A stretch of DNA of 64,000 bases, from NCBI GenBank assembly GCA_963728445.1, contig CAVSJO010000006.1:1054001-1118000 (forward strand), given 5' to 3'. The stretch comes from CAVSJO01 sp963728445 (lineage in GTDB: Bacteria > Gemmatimonadota > Gemmatimonadetes > Longimicrobiales > RSA9). Below the pieces are notes generated by a model. That model made no database searches, had not been told where the DNA came from, and saw only the letters and a program-made list of their open reading frames with translations. Made by a program: the position numbers and the translations under genes. The stretch's first letter is position 1; each line of letters begins with the position of its first letter. Below, one piece after another: positions 17,371 to 26,095 of the stretch.

Positions 17371-18090
17371 GTGGCCCAGCGGAACAGAAAGGGACAGAAG
17401 AGCGGCTCCGGGATGAAGCCGTTCTACGTTGTTCTCGGGATCGTGGCGGTGCTCGGGATCGCGGTGATCGCGTGGGCCGCGACCCGCAACCGGAGCCAGA
17501 TGGCGACGCAGCCCATCGACATGGGAGCCATCACCGATCCGGAGAAGCTCTATGCGGCGGCGAAGCCGATCGTCATCGGGAACGAGAACGCCCCGGTCAA
17601 GCTCGTCGCCTTCGAGGACATGATGTGCCCCGCCTGCGCCGAGTTCTCCCTGCACGTGGCTCCGGAGCTGAAGCAGAAGTACGTCGACTCCGGTCAGCTC
17701 CAGATCGTCTATTACGACTTTCCGCTGGGGGGCGCCCACGTCCACTCGTTCCTGGCCGCCCGGGCGGTGCGGTGCGCCGGCGATCAGGGGAAGGCGACGG
17801 ACCTGCGGCAGACGCTCTTCTCCCGCCAGGCGACGTGGTCGTCGCAGCGGAGCGTCGCCGACACCTTCGTCGACTACGCCGGTGAGATCGGTCTCGACAC
17901 GTCGGCGTTCCGGTCGTGCCTCGAGAGCGACAAGTATGCGGACGTCGTCACGGCGAACCGCCAGCTCGGCGACCAGCTCGGCGTGAACTCGACGCCGACC
18001 GTCATCATCAACGGCAAGCAGCCGGCCAATCCGATGGACCCGGGCCAGGTCACCGAGATGATCGATCAGGCGCTGGGCAAGACGGGATGA
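17371..18090 (+). CDS. Membrane-anchored DsbA/Thioredoxin_4-family oxidoreductase
   Basis: The product of 239 residues has a basic N-terminus, one membrane anchor (about residues 18-37) and a periplasmic DsbA-like thioredoxin domain with active site C86-P-A-C89 in MMCPACAEF. The cis-proline loop is NSTPTVIINGKQ. It should introduce or shuffle disulfides in exported proteins. AGGAG precedes the GTG start. The next gene, encoding VKOR, overlaps by four bases, giving a complete oxidase pathway: VKOR reoxidises a DsbA-like partner using quinone. This replaces DsbB, as known in several bacterial phyla. Confidence 0.88.
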   Translation: MAQRNRKGQKSGSGMKPFYVVLGIVAVLGIAVIAWAATRNRSQMATQPIDMGAITDPEKLYAAAKPIVIGNENAPVKLVAFEDMMCPACAEFSLHVAPELKQKYVDSGQLQIVYYDFPLGGAHVHSFLAARAVRCAGDQGKATDLRQTLFSRQATWSSQRSVADTFVDYAGEIGLDTSAFRSCLESDKYADVVTANRQLGDQLGVNSTPTVIINGKQPANPMDPGQVTEMIDQALGKTG

Positions 18091-18584
18091 GGCCGGAAGG
18101 AGCCACCGCCGCGGAACCCATCGCTGAGTCCGCGCCGGATGAGAATCCGCCCGCCGTCCGCATGGGCATCGCGTTGCTGGCGCTCCTCGGCATCCTGCTG
18201 GCGGGCTATCTGACGCTGTACAAGCTGGGCGTGTTCGGCGCCCTTCTCTGCGGCACGGGGTCCTGTGAGTACGTGCAGCAGTCGAAGTATGCCGTAGTGC
18301 TGGGACTGCCCGTGGCGGCCTGGGGGGTCGTCGGATACGCCGCCGTCCTCATCGTCGCACTTGCCGGACTGCAGCCCCGCTGGGCCCATGGCCGCGGAGT
18401 TCCTGCCGCGCTCCTGGCCCTGACGACCGCCGGGCTCGCATTCACCGCGTACCTGAACTACCTCGAAGCCTTCGTGATCCACGCATGGTGCCGGTGGTGC
18501 CTCGGCTCCGCGGCGATCATGGTGTTCGTCTTCCTGCTTTCGCTCGCCGAGATCCCCCGGCTGAGAAACCGCGCACATGACTGA
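18087..18584 (+). CDS. Vitamin K epoxide reductase (VKOR) family membrane oxidoreductase
   Basis: This 165-residue integral membrane protein has four predicted helices. It contains the VKOR cysteines: loop pair C55 and C60 (LLCGTGSCEYV) and the CxxC active site C135-R-W-C138 (WCRWCLG), plus the conserved SKYAVVLGLPVAAWG segment. It transfers electrons from a DsbA-like partner to quinone. ATGA overlap with the DsbA-like gene shows coupling. Unlike many bacterial homologues it is not fused to a thioredoxin domain, since the partner is the separate gene upstream. Confidence 0.92.
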   Translation: MRPEGATAAEPIAESAPDENPPAVRMGIALLALLGILLAGYLTLYKLGVFGALLCGTGSCEYVQQSKYAVVLGLPVAAWGVVGYAAVLIVALAGLQPRWAHGRGVPAALLALTTAGLAFTAYLNYLEAFVIHAWCRWCLGSAAIMVFVFLLSLAEIPRLRNRAHD

Positions 18585-18801
18585 CAACGCTGCCCACGAC
18601 GCCGACGGCCGGGTTCCCGTCCGGCTCGTCTTCGCCGACCGCGGTTCGTTCCACGAGGTAGTGGTTCGGCTGCCCGCAGGAATGCTCGAAGGCTACGAGC
18701 GCATCATCGATGCCCTGCGCGAAGAGCCCGGCATCACGCACGAGGTCTTCGTCGACTCGCGCCGCCTCGTCGCCGCCTACCGGGAGTCCGAAGGCGGGTG
18801 A
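18577..18801 (+). CDS. Hypothetical 74-residue protein in the VKOR operon
   Basis: The ORF starts eight bases inside the VKOR gene and runs on without a break, so it is probably co-translated. The product is soluble and shows a beta-beta-alpha-beta pattern (VRLVFADRGSFHEVVVRLP, then GYERIIDALREE, then THEVFVDSRRLVAAYR). No cysteine is present, so it is not itself a redox partner. No family is recognised. Its end overlaps the convergent second DsbA gene by 25 bases. Confidence 0.6.
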   Translation: MTDNAAHDADGRVPVRLVFADRGSFHEVVVRLPAGMLEGYERIIDALREEPGITHEVFVDSRRLVAAYRESEGG

Positions 18802-19514
18802 GACGCGGGCGCCTTCGCCAGCGCCTTGTCCAGGATCGACTTCCACTCGTCGAACGTCTTCAGTCCCACGACCATGTCCTGGTTGTTGACCACGAAGGTC
18901 GGCGTTCCGCTGACCTGTGATGCGGCTGCGGCGATCACGTCCTCCAGGATCAGCGGCGCGACGGCGTCCGAGTCCACGCACTTCTGCCAGGCGTCGGTCG
19001 GCACCCCCGCCTGCCGCGCGTAGCCGAGGAACACGGCCGACGGATCGGCCGCCGTGGTCCAGGCGTCCTGGTGCTGATAGAGCTCGTCGTGGTATGCCCA
19101 GAACTTTCCGCCGGCCCCTCCGGCGCACATCGCCGCCTCCGCCGCCGCCCATCCGAGGGAGTGCCCCGGCAGCGGGAACGTGACGAAGACCCACTTCACC
19201 TTCCCCGTCTGCACGTAGGCGCTGTCGATCCTCGGCCCGACCTCACGGGCGAACCGGGCGCAGAACGGGCACTGGAAGTCGGCGATCTCGTAGACGGTCA
19301 CCGCCGCCGCGGAGTCGCCCCTCGCCCGGGCGGCCTGGGCGCGCGCCCGGAGCGAAGCGAGGGCCGCCGCCCTGGCGCCTCCCGCCCCCGGCCCTTCGGT
19401 GGCGCCGCCGGTCGTCTGGGCGCCCACAGCCGCCGGCGCCGCCAGGGCGACGAGCAGCGCGGACACGGCCGTGCCGACGGACCTGAACTTCCGGTACTTC
19501 CGCTTCACGTCCAC
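18777..19514 (-). CDS. Secreted DsbA-family thiol oxidoreductase
   Basis: The product has 245 residues with a signal sequence (hydrophobic 14-30, cleavage near VGAQ), an Ala/Arg-rich helical linker of about 40 residues, then a DsbA-like domain with active site C82-P-F-C85 (DFQCPFCARF) and cis-proline loop VSGTPTFVVNNQ. It is a second, soluble periplasmic thiol oxidoreductase next to the DsbA-VKOR pair but on the opposite strand. It could be an alternative VKOR client or an isomerase/reductase. Additional cysteines (AAMCAGG and KCVDSD) resemble the non-catalytic pair in Thioredoxin_4 proteins. Confidence 0.88.
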   Translation of the reverse strand: MDVKRKYRKFRSVGTAVSALLVALAAPAAVGAQTTGGATEGPGAGGARAAALASLRARAQAARARGDSAAAVTVYEIADFQCPFCARFAREVGPRIDSAYVQTGKVKWVFVTFPLPGHSLGWAAAEAAMCAGGAGGKFWAYHDELYQHQDAWTTAADPSAVFLGYARQAGVPTDAWQKCVDSDAVAPLILEDVIAAAASQVSGTPTFVVNNQDMVVGLKTFDEWKSILDKALAKAPASHPPSDSR

Positions 19515-19539
19515 ATTCCTCCGCTTCGGGTCTGGCGTT

Positions 19540-20175
19540 CTAACACCTCGGACCGTCCCCGGGTTTCGCCCCGCGGCCGAGCGTTCGTCTGCACCGCTCC
19601 AGCGTCCACTCCCGTGTGACCCGAGGCGGCCAGTCGCCCGCCGTGGCGGCGGCGACGAGGCGGGCTGCCTCCGCCCTCGCTCGATCCCCCAGCACCGGGT
19701 CGAGGTCGCCCGCCGTCAGGGCTTCATCGAGCTCGTCTTCGTCCAGCAGGCGCACCGATCCATCCGCGCCGCGCCAGACGTCCAGATACAGGTCCGTGGT
19801 GCTCCACGAGCGTCCGTCCTCGAACCGGACGGGCGTCAGGACGTTGGCGTAGTAGCCGGTGAACCGGCCCGCGCCATCGTGGAAGCGTCCGATGTCGTGC
19901 CACGCGCCAGGGAAGGTGAACCACACGATGGGAGATTCCGCATCCAGCACGACCCGGCCGTCGACGCGCATCGGCCCGGACACACCCGCTCGCTCGAGGA
20001 GCGTGACCACCACCTCCGGCGCCTCGTGCACGAGGATCTGCTCGAAGACCTGTTCCCGATCCGGTGGGCGCAGGTACCGGATGCGAACGGGGAGCCCGTT
20101 CTGCCGTCGACGGACTCCCCGCTCAGGATCGGAGTGGATGGTCGGAGCTCTCCTCAGCCCGGAAGGCTGCAGCAC
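19540..20175 (-). CDS. DUF402-domain protein
   Basis: The 211-residue product carries a DUF402 core: RFHDGAGRFTGYYANVLTPVRFEDGRSWSTTDLYLDVWRGADGSVRLLDEDELDEAL. This domain occurs in nucleoside tri-/diphosphatases of Firmicutes and in some ribonucleases; conserved acidic residues (DLYLDVW, DEDELDEA) would bind the metal. The start is uncertain. GTG at 20175 is the first plausible one after the upstream gene and gives a 22-base overlap with it; there is no good SD. The substrate is unknown. Confidence 0.72.
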   Translation of the reverse strand: MLQPSGLRRAPTIHSDPERGVRRRQNGLPVRIRYLRPPDREQVFEQILVHEAPEVVVTLLERAGVSGPMRVDGRVVLDAESPIVWFTFPGAWHDIGRFHDGAGRFTGYYANVLTPVRFEDGRSWSTTDLYLDVWRGADGSVRLLDEDELDEALTAGDLDPVLGDRARAEAARLVAAATAGDWPPRVTREWTLERCRRTLGRGAKPGDGPRC

Positions 20176-21902
20176 CCGTCCCGCGGCGTCGTGTGGGGCG
20201 GCGGCGACGGCTGCGAACGCGGCTGCGGCCGCGGCGCGGGATGACTCTGCGGCCGCGGCGCGGGATGGCTCTGAGGCCTCGACGCGGGATGGCTCTGCGG
20301 CCGCGGCGCGGGATGGCTCTGCGGCCGCGGCGCGGGATGGCTCTGAGGCCTCGGCGCGGGATGATTCTGCGGCCGCGGCGCGGGGTGGCTCTGGGTCTCG
20401 GACCGCGTCGGGGCCTGCCGCGTCACGGGCTCCACGTGCGGCGGGGCCGCGGGACGGTTCGGCGGCGAAGCGTGCGAAGGCGTGGATGGACCATCCGCCG
20501 CACGCGTCTCCGGCGTCCGGTGGCTGCCGGGAGCTGCACGTGGCTCCGAACGGACGGGTGCTGCCGGGCGAACGGGGTACGGCAGGGGCGTCGGCCGGTC
20601 CACCCCGTCGGATTCCTTGCCCGTCGACCGCTCCGACGGAGGCACCGGCGCGAGTGGCGGTGAGTCCGAGGGCCGGTCCATTCCTGCGTCCCGATGGTCG
20701 CCGGGGCGACGTCCGTCGTCTGCCAGCGGGCTGCCCCCTGACCGCAGGGGCGGAGCCTCGCCCGTGATCTTCTCCGTTCCGCCGCGCTGACTCCCGCCGG
20801 GCCCGGCGACGATCGGCGGCCTCGGATCGACCGGGAAGCCCACCATCGTGGTGTCGGAGCCCGGCTGCGGGAGCGGGCCGCGACCCGCCGTGTCGACGGG
20901 CTCGGGATGCGTCGGCCGTGGACGGCCCCAGCCATATCCCCAGGGCCAGCTGCCCCAGCCGTACCCGTAGCCGTCCCAGCCGTAGCCGTACCGGTAGCCG
21001 TAGCCCGGGTAGCCGTAGCCGGAGTAGCCGTAGTAGTCGACGCCGAAGGGATAGCCGAAGGCGCCGTACCCGTACGCGAGGGCGGACGTGTAGCCGCGAC
21101 TCAGGGCGATCGCCTGGCCTTCCGGCACGTAGAGCCACGCGTCGACCCAGCTCTGAACCGGAATGCCGTCGATCAGGGTGGGATCGAAACTCAGGTCCAT
21201 GATCCACTGCAGGGGTCCCTCACGGCCGTAGCGGATCGTCGAGGCGATCCCGCCCTGCGTGAAGGTGTAGCTGCGCACGCGGCCGTTCGCGTCCACGAGG
21301 ATCTCGGCGCGGACGGCCCTGTAGCCGGGCCGCGAGTAGCGCCCCGTCGCCACCGGGAAGACGCTGATGCGCGGCATCTCGTCCCCGATGCCGCTGACTT
21401 CGGCCGTCTCCACTTCCGCCGCGAGCGCCTGCGCGGGGCAGACCTCCTGTCGGCCCACGGCGAGTGAGCCGTTCCGACCGGTCGTGACCAGGAGCCGGAC
21501 GCCCCATGACCGGGTGCCGGGCTGCTGCTGGAGCATTGCGTTCGTTACGGCCTGCTGCACTGCCAGCGACGTCGTGTACCCCGCGCCTGCGACGACAACC
21601 TCGTTTCGGATCGGGGTGCCGTGCCCGTCGAAGAGCAGGCTGAGCACTGTGGTGCCAGGCTGGTCGATGGACGAGAGCGAGGCCCTGACCTGCTGCGGGT
21701 CCACGAGATCGGCCGCCTCCGGCAGCCGGGCCGGAACCCGCGACTCCGTGCACTGCCGGCCGCCGGCCGTACCCACGTTGGCGATGCGGTTCGCCGCGCC
21801 CCGTTCGCCGCCGGCGACGTCCGGCGTGGCGGTCGAGTAGGCGGGCGCGCAGGCGCCCAAGGCGACGGCCCCCATCGAGAGGGCGATCAGCGTGCTTCGC
21901 AT
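20154..21902 (-). CDS. Large lipoprotein with Tyr/Gly-rich and Pro-rich octapeptide-repeat regions
   Basis: The predicted 582-residue lipoprotein has a lipobox (ALGAC) after a short signal. Residues about 30-260 look like a folded domain without a family I can name. They are followed by a Tyr/Gly-rich stretch of about 60 residues (YGYSGYGYPGYGYRYGYG), then a long Pro/Arg/Glu region, and finally about eight copies of the octapeptide SHPAPRPQ (variants NHPAPRPQ, SHPASRPQ). The ATG has AAGGAGG at good spacing. It is probably anchored to the outer membrane with an extended, wall- or surface-reaching tail. It lies 19 bases after fadJ on the same strand, perhaps co-transcribed. Confidence 0.75.
   Translation of the reverse strand: MRSTLIALSMGAVALGACAPAYSTATPDVAGGERGAANRIANVGTAGGRQCTESRVPARLPEAADLVDPQQVRASLSSIDQPGTTVLSLLFDGHGTPIRNEVVVAGAGYTTSLAVQQAVTNAMLQQQPGTRSWGVRLLVTTGRNGSLAVGRQEVCPAQALAAEVETAEVSGIGDEMPRISVFPVATGRYSRPGYRAVRAEILVDANGRVRSYTFTQGGIASTIRYGREGPLQWIMDLSFDPTLIDGIPVQSWVDAWLYVPEGQAIALSRGYTSALAYGYGAFGYPFGVDYYGYSGYGYPGYGYRYGYGWDGYGYGWGSWPWGYGWGRPRPTHPEPVDTAGRGPLPQPGSDTTMVGFPVDPRPPIVAGPGGSQRGGTEKITGEAPPLRSGGSPLADDGRRPGDHRDAGMDRPSDSPPLAPVPPSERSTGKESDGVDRPTPLPYPVRPAAPVRSEPRAAPGSHRTPETRAADGPSTPSHASPPNRPAAPPHVEPVTRQAPTRSETQSHPAPRPQNHPAPRPQSHPAPRPQSHPAPRPQSHPASRPQSHPAPRPQSHPAPRPQPRSQPSPPPHTTPRDGCCSLPG
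20222..20396 (-). repeat. In-frame 24-bp tandem repeats (SHPAPRPQ)
   Basis: About seven or eight copies of a 24-base unit encode the octapeptide SHPAPRPQ near the 3' end of the lipoprotein gene. Copies are almost identical at DNA level (repeat core GGCTCTGCGGCCGCGGCG read on the plus strand), which suggests recent slippage or unequal recombination. The copy number probably varies between strains. Confidence 0.85.
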
Positions 21903-21921
21903 GGGTGGGCCTCCTTCCTCA

Positions 21922-24105
21922 TCAGGCAGGCGGGGCGGTGTAGAACCCCTTCCCGGCCTCGGCAAGCTCCCGCAGCAGGGGAGCCGGCTCGAAGCGGGGT
22001 CCGACGTCCCGGGCCAGCGCCTCGAGACGGGCGACGACCGTGGGCAGCCCCACAGCGTCGGCGTACCGGAGCAGTCCGCCCCGGAACGGCGGGAATCCGG
22101 TGCCGGTGATCATACCCAGATCCACGTCACCGGGTCCTTCGACCACGCCGTCCGAGAGGACACGCGCAGCCTCGTTGATCATGACGAGCACCGTGCGATC
22201 GCGGATCTCGGATCGGGCGATCGTGGCTCGCTCGGCCGGCACGGCGGGGGCCAGCTCGCCGTACACGGAGCCGTCGACGCTCTTTTCGTGCCCGTTCTCG
22301 TACACGTAGAAGCCGCGTCCGTTCTTCCGGCCCAGACGCTCCGTTCCCGCGAGGGCGACGAGGGGCGGAGCCGGACGCATCCGCTCCCCGAAGGCCTCGT
22401 GCATCGTCTCGCCCGCGTGGCGGGAGATATCGAGGCCCACCTCGTCCAGCAGCCGGAACGGCCCCATCGGCATGCCGAAGTCCTTCAGGACGCCGTCCAC
22501 CTCCTCGATGGACGCACCGTCCGCCAGCAGCCACCCCGCTTCGTTCAGATACGGCGCCAGCAGCCGATTCACGAGGAATCCGGGACCGTCGTTCACCACA
22601 ACCGGAGTCTTGCCGAGCGACAGCGTCAGTGCAAAGACCGTGGCCAGCGCCTCCTCCGAGCTGTCCCGCCCCCGGATCACCTCCACCAGCGGCATCCGGT
22701 GCACGGGATTGAAGAAGTGCATGCCGCAGAACCGGCCCGGCCGGGTCAGCGCCCCCTGCATCTCCGTCACGGAGAGGGAGGAGGTGTTCGTGGTCAGCAC
22801 GCATTCTTCGCTGGTGCGGGTCTCGACCTCCCGAAGGACCGTCTTCTTGACGTCCATCCGCTCGACCACGGCCTCGATCACCAGATCACACGAGCCGAAC
22901 CCGGCGTAGTCGAGGCTGGCGGAGATGCGGCCCATTGCCTGGTCCGCTTCCCGTCGCTCGAGCCGCCGGCGTGACACCGCCTTGTCGAAGAGCTGGCGCG
23001 CGTGGCGCAGCCCGTCCGAGAGAGCCTCGGATCGGATGTCCTTGAGGCGAACTGAGATTCCATGGTAGGCAAGGAGCTGTGCGATTCCGCCTCCCATCAC
23101 GCCGGCGCCCAGTACGCCGGCACGCTCCACGTCGGCCGCGGACGCATCCGGACGCTTCTTCTTCGCCCCCTCCATGAGGAAGAAGACGTGGATGAGGTTC
23201 TTCGAGACCTCTCCGGCGATGAGCCGGCCCACCGCCTGCGACTCGAGGCCGAGGGCCTCCCGGATACCCACTCCCAGCGTCCGGTCGATGGTGTCCAGCG
23301 CAACGAGGGGGGCGGGGTAGTTTCCGCGCGTCTCCTTCATGACCTGCTTCCGGGCGGCCCACAGGATCGCCTTGCGGCCCGGAGCGGAGTTCTCCGCGGC
23401 GATGCGGAGTCGATCCGCCGTCGATCGCCGCGGGGCGACGTCGCCCTTCGGGCGCTGCGCCAGGTCCCGCGCCAGCGCCAACGCACGCTCGCGGAGGACC
23501 TCCCCGGGCACGCGCTCGTCGGCGAGCCCGATCTTCACGGCCTTGCGCGCACGGACTGCCTTGCCCGTGGCGATCATCTCGGTGGCCTGTCGGGTGCCGA
23601 TCAGGCGAGGCAGGCGGGTGGTGCCTCCGAAGCCGGGGATGATCCCGAGCCGGACCTCGGGAAGCCCGATCTTCACGTCGTCGGTGTCCGCCACGATGCG
23701 CCGGTCGCAGGCGAGGATCATCTCCGTGCCGCCGCCCAGGCAGACGCCGTTCACGGCCGCGACCGTCGGCACCGCCAGCGTCGCGAGACGCTGGAAAACC
23801 TGCTGGCCCTGCGCGGACGCGCGCGCACCCGCCGACGGATCCTCGATGGACGCGATCTCTCGTACGTCGGCTCCCGCGAAGAAGCTTCTCTCCTTCCCGC
23901 TCCGGATCACGACGGCGCGTACCCGGCCCGCCGCGATGTCCCTCTCCAGGCTCGCCAGCGTCGCGTCCAGTGCCTCCATCACCGGCGTGGAGAGGATGTT
24001 GTGCTTCGAATCGGGGTCGTCGAACGTAAGACAGGCGACGCCGTCGCCGTCGACCTCCAGCGTCAGCGTCGCCTGTTTCGCGCCCGTGTCGTTCGTCGCT
24101 GCCAT
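21922..24105 (-). CDS. fadJ: Multifunctional fatty-acid oxidation protein (enoyl-CoA hydratase / 3-hydroxyacyl-CoA dehydrogenase)
   Basis: The 727-residue fusion catalyses hydration of enoyl-CoA and NAD-dependent oxidation of 3-hydroxyacyl-CoA in beta-oxidation. The N-terminal crotonase domain has SFFAGADVREI and VCLGGGTEMILACDRRI for the oxyanion hole and the catalytic Glu in GLPEVRLGIIPGFGGTTRL. The second half has the dinucleotide fold GAGVMGGGIAQLLAYHG and the active-site His in MHFFNPVHRMPLVEVI, followed by two C-terminal helical domains. The length and order match FadB/FadJ alpha subunits. A thiolase (FadA/FadI) is not adjacent. A hairpin-type terminator separates it from the gene before it on this strand. 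Confidence 0.93.
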   Translation of the reverse strand: MAATNDTGAKQATLTLEVDGDGVACLTFDDPDSKHNILSTPVMEALDATLASLERDIAAGRVRAVVIRSGKERSFFAGADVREIASIEDPSAGARASAQGQQVFQRLATLAVPTVAAVNGVCLGGGTEMILACDRRIVADTDDVKIGLPEVRLGIIPGFGGTTRLPRLIGTRQATEMIATGKAVRARKAVKIGLADERVPGEVLRERALALARDLAQRPKGDVAPRRSTADRLRIAAENSAPGRKAILWAARKQVMKETRGNYPAPLVALDTIDRTLGVGIREALGLESQAVGRLIAGEVSKNLIHVFFLMEGAKKKRPDASAADVERAGVLGAGVMGGGIAQLLAYHGISVRLKDIRSEALSDGLRHARQLFDKAVSRRRLERREADQAMGRISASLDYAGFGSCDLVIEAVVERMDVKKTVLREVETRTSEECVLTTNTSSLSVTEMQGALTRPGRFCGMHFFNPVHRMPLVEVIRGRDSSEEALATVFALTLSLGKTPVVVNDGPGFLVNRLLAPYLNEAGWLLADGASIEEVDGVLKDFGMPMGPFRLLDEVGLDISRHAGETMHEAFGERMRPAPPLVALAGTERLGRKNGRGFYVYENGHEKSVDGSVYGELAPAVPAERATIARSEIRDRTVLVMINEAARVLSDGVVEGPGDVDLGMITGTGFPPFRGGLLRYADAVGLPTVVARLEALARDVGPRFEPAPLLRELAEAGKGFYTAPPA

Positions 24106-24128
24106 GGGCGGATCCCGGGAACGAGAAA

Positions 24129-24160
24129 GCGGGCGGAGGACGTCCTCCGCCCGCCGTTCG
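24129..24160 (-). terminator. Candidate intrinsic terminator between the coiled-coil lipoprotein gene and fadJ
   Basis: Positions 24129-24154 form a perfect palindrome with 12-bp GC-rich arms around a central CG. On the minus strand it follows the stop of the lipoprotein gene by 15 bases and is succeeded by a broken T-tract (TTTCTCGTT). The T-tract is poor, so efficiency is doubtful. Confidence 0.5.
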
Positions 24161-24169
24161 TCGGCCTGC

Positions 24170-24946
24170 TTACAGCTTCGGCCTCTTCTGCGCGTTGTCG
24201 CGGCTCAGGATGATCTGGATCGGATCGCCGCCCCCGACCTCCACGGGTACGTTCCAGTAGAGCTCCGTGTAGGGGAGCTCGTAGCGGGCGTACACCCACC
24301 ACTTCCCCTTCTTCGGATGGAACACGGCGGCACCGGCCGCGTTGGTGGTGTCGGTCATCTCGTCGCGGCCCATCGCGTCCATCTTGGCCTGGAAGACCGA
24401 ATCCACCGAAGCGAACGCATCGTTCCCCCACGCGTCCCGTTGCGCCTTGATCTCCTGCGACTGGGCGGAGAACCGGCTCTGCAGCTCCGTGAAGCGGGCA
24501 AAGGCCTGGTCCATTCGCTGCCTCGCCGTCTTCTCCCGCTGGTCCACGGCGTCGAAATCCTGGAAGAGGACCCGGTACTCCGGCGAGCCGCGGCTCAGGG
24601 ACTTGAGCCGGTCGCTGATCGTCTTCAGGCTGTCGCGGGCCTGGGCCCAGGAATTCTCCGCGTCCTGCCACTGCTCCTGCGCCGAAGCGATCTGCTGCTG
24701 GAGCTGCAGCAGGGAGTCGGGGATCTGCGGCTCCGGCTGCGAGGACACCTTCGTGAGCGAGTCGAACACGGCGTCCCGGTCGAACGGCAGGAGGTGGACG
24801 GGCAGATCCGCGAGGGCGACCGTGTCGGCGCCACCGGCATCGTTGGGGTTGACCAGACGTGCAAGCACGTCGACATCCGCTCCGCCGCAGGCACCAAGCG
24901 TCGTCGCGAACGACGCGATGGCAACGAGCAGCACCAGTCGTCTCAT
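24170..24946 (-). CDS. Predicted coiled-coil lipoprotein
   Basis: The predicted protein has 258 residues. The start at 24946 gives a clean signal and lipobox (TLGAC), whereas an in-frame ATG further upstream would bury it. After about 60 residues a long charged, Gln-rich helical region (residues about 75-190: QLQQQIASAQEQWQDAENSW and onward) has heptad character. The C-terminal 60 residues are beta-rich with WWVYARYELPYTELYWNVP. No domain family is recognised. It lies downstream of the M23 peptidase gene on the same strand, so a cell-envelope role is plausible but unproven. Confidence 0.72.
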   Translation of the reverse strand: MRRLVLLVAIASFATTLGACGGADVDVLARLVNPNDAGGADTVALADLPVHLLPFDRDAVFDSLTKVSSQPEPQIPDSLLQLQQQIASAQEQWQDAENSWAQARDSLKTISDRLKSLSRGSPEYRVLFQDFDAVDQREKTARQRMDQAFARFTELQSRFSAQSQEIKAQRDAWGNDAFASVDSVFQAKMDAMGRDEMTDTTNAAGAAVFHPKKGKWWVYARYELPYTELYWNVPVEVGGGDPIQIILSRDNAQKRPKL

Positions 24947-25058
24947 GGAATCGCTCCGGGCGAAAATGGAAGGATCGAGGGCGGGAAGGTAAGCCGGCCA
25001 CATGCCGAATTCAACCATTCCCGCCGGTCCGGACGGCCACGGGCCCGTCGAGGCCGGC

Positions 25059-25994
25059 CTATTCCGGAATTGCCTTGCCGAGGATCAGGAAGTTGCGCGG
25101 ATCCTGCGGCGCTCCGTTGACAAGGACTTCGTAGTGCACGTGAGGCCCGATGGCCAGGCCCGTCTCCCCCACCTCGGCGATCTTGTCGCCGCGCCGGACG
25201 CGCTGTCCGACGTGGACCACCGCGCGGGAGGCGTGGGCGTAGCGGGTGGTGTAGCCGTGCCCGTGGTCGAGCTCGATCATCAGCCCGTAGTCTCCGTTCC
25301 GGCCGACGAACGAGACGACGCCGTTCGCGGCTGCCCGGATCGGCGAGCCCTTGGGCGCGGCGATGTCGATGCCCTCGTGCGCCCGGGCGATGTTCAGGAT
25401 CGGGTGCATGCGCCGGTTCGTGAACCCGCTCGTGATGAACCCGCGCGTCGGCATGATCGATGGCGTGGACGCCATCTCGTCCTGGGCTTCGCGGAAAGAG
25501 CGCGTCGCCTCCGACCAGCTCGCCTGGAGCAGGCGGGCGCGGCGAATGAGCGTCTCGATGTCTTCCTGCGTGTTGAACGTGATCTTGCCCGTGGGCGCGT
25601 CCATGCGGTAGATCGGGTCCCCCTCGAGTGTTTCGGTGCCCGGTCCGCCGATGCCCACCTGGAGCACGTCGTCGGAAAGGGGCTCGAGACCGGCCACGAG
25701 GCGGAACTCCTCGTCCTGCTCGCGCAGCTGGTGCACGGCCTTGCCCAGCGTGGTGGCGCGCTGGCGGATGTGGCCGACTTCGTCGCGCAGCAGCGCGTTC
25801 TCCTTCTTCAGCCGCCGGACGCGGTAGTCCGCGCCGCGGTGGGCGATCAGGCCTGCGCCCAGCGACGTCGCCACCGCGAACAGCAGCAGAACACCGCCGA
25901 TCGCCGCGCGAATGACTTCGCGCGAGAAGCGGTACTGTCGGACCGCCGTATCCTCGTCGGATACGACGACCACGGTCCAATGCCGTCGAGCCAT
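25059..25994 (-). CDS. M23-family (LytM) metalloendopeptidase, membrane-anchored
   Basis: The product has 311 residues: a cytoplasmic N-terminus, one membrane helix (about 31-52), a coiled coil (about 58-98) and a C-terminal LytM domain. Zinc ligands are visible as H206xxxD210 (AHEGIDIA) and H287 in PHVHYEV, with H285 and H254 as catalytic partners, so the enzyme looks active. Such proteins cut peptidoglycan cross-bridges or, with a coiled coil, serve in cell division and elongation control. It lies 101 bases downstream of metG on the same strand. Confidence 0.9.
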   Translation of the reverse strand: MARRHWTVVVVSDEDTAVRQYRFSREVIRAAIGGVLLLFAVATSLGAGLIAHRGADYRVRRLKKENALLRDEVGHIRQRATTLGKAVHQLREQDEEFRLVAGLEPLSDDVLQVGIGGPGTETLEGDPIYRMDAPTGKITFNTQEDIETLIRRARLLQASWSEATRSFREAQDEMASTPSIMPTRGFITSGFTNRRMHPILNIARAHEGIDIAAPKGSPIRAAANGVVSFVGRNGDYGLMIELDHGHGYTTRYAHASRAVVHVGQRVRRGDKIAEVGETGLAIGPHVHYEVLVNGAPQDPRNFLILGKAIPE

Positions 25995-26095
25995 CGGTCG
26001 GATCGCTCCTTCGCGGTGAGCTCAGCCGGGGGTACTCCAGGGTCGCGCATATTGTAGGCGGGCCGCCCCGGCCCGTCAACGCGCAGGAGCATCCC

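Noticed and set aside
19859..20767. Plus-strand Ala/Arg/Ser-repeat frame
   Set aside because: It is the antisense reading of the SHPAPRPQ repeats and DUF402 genes, which have better start signals and signal peptide.
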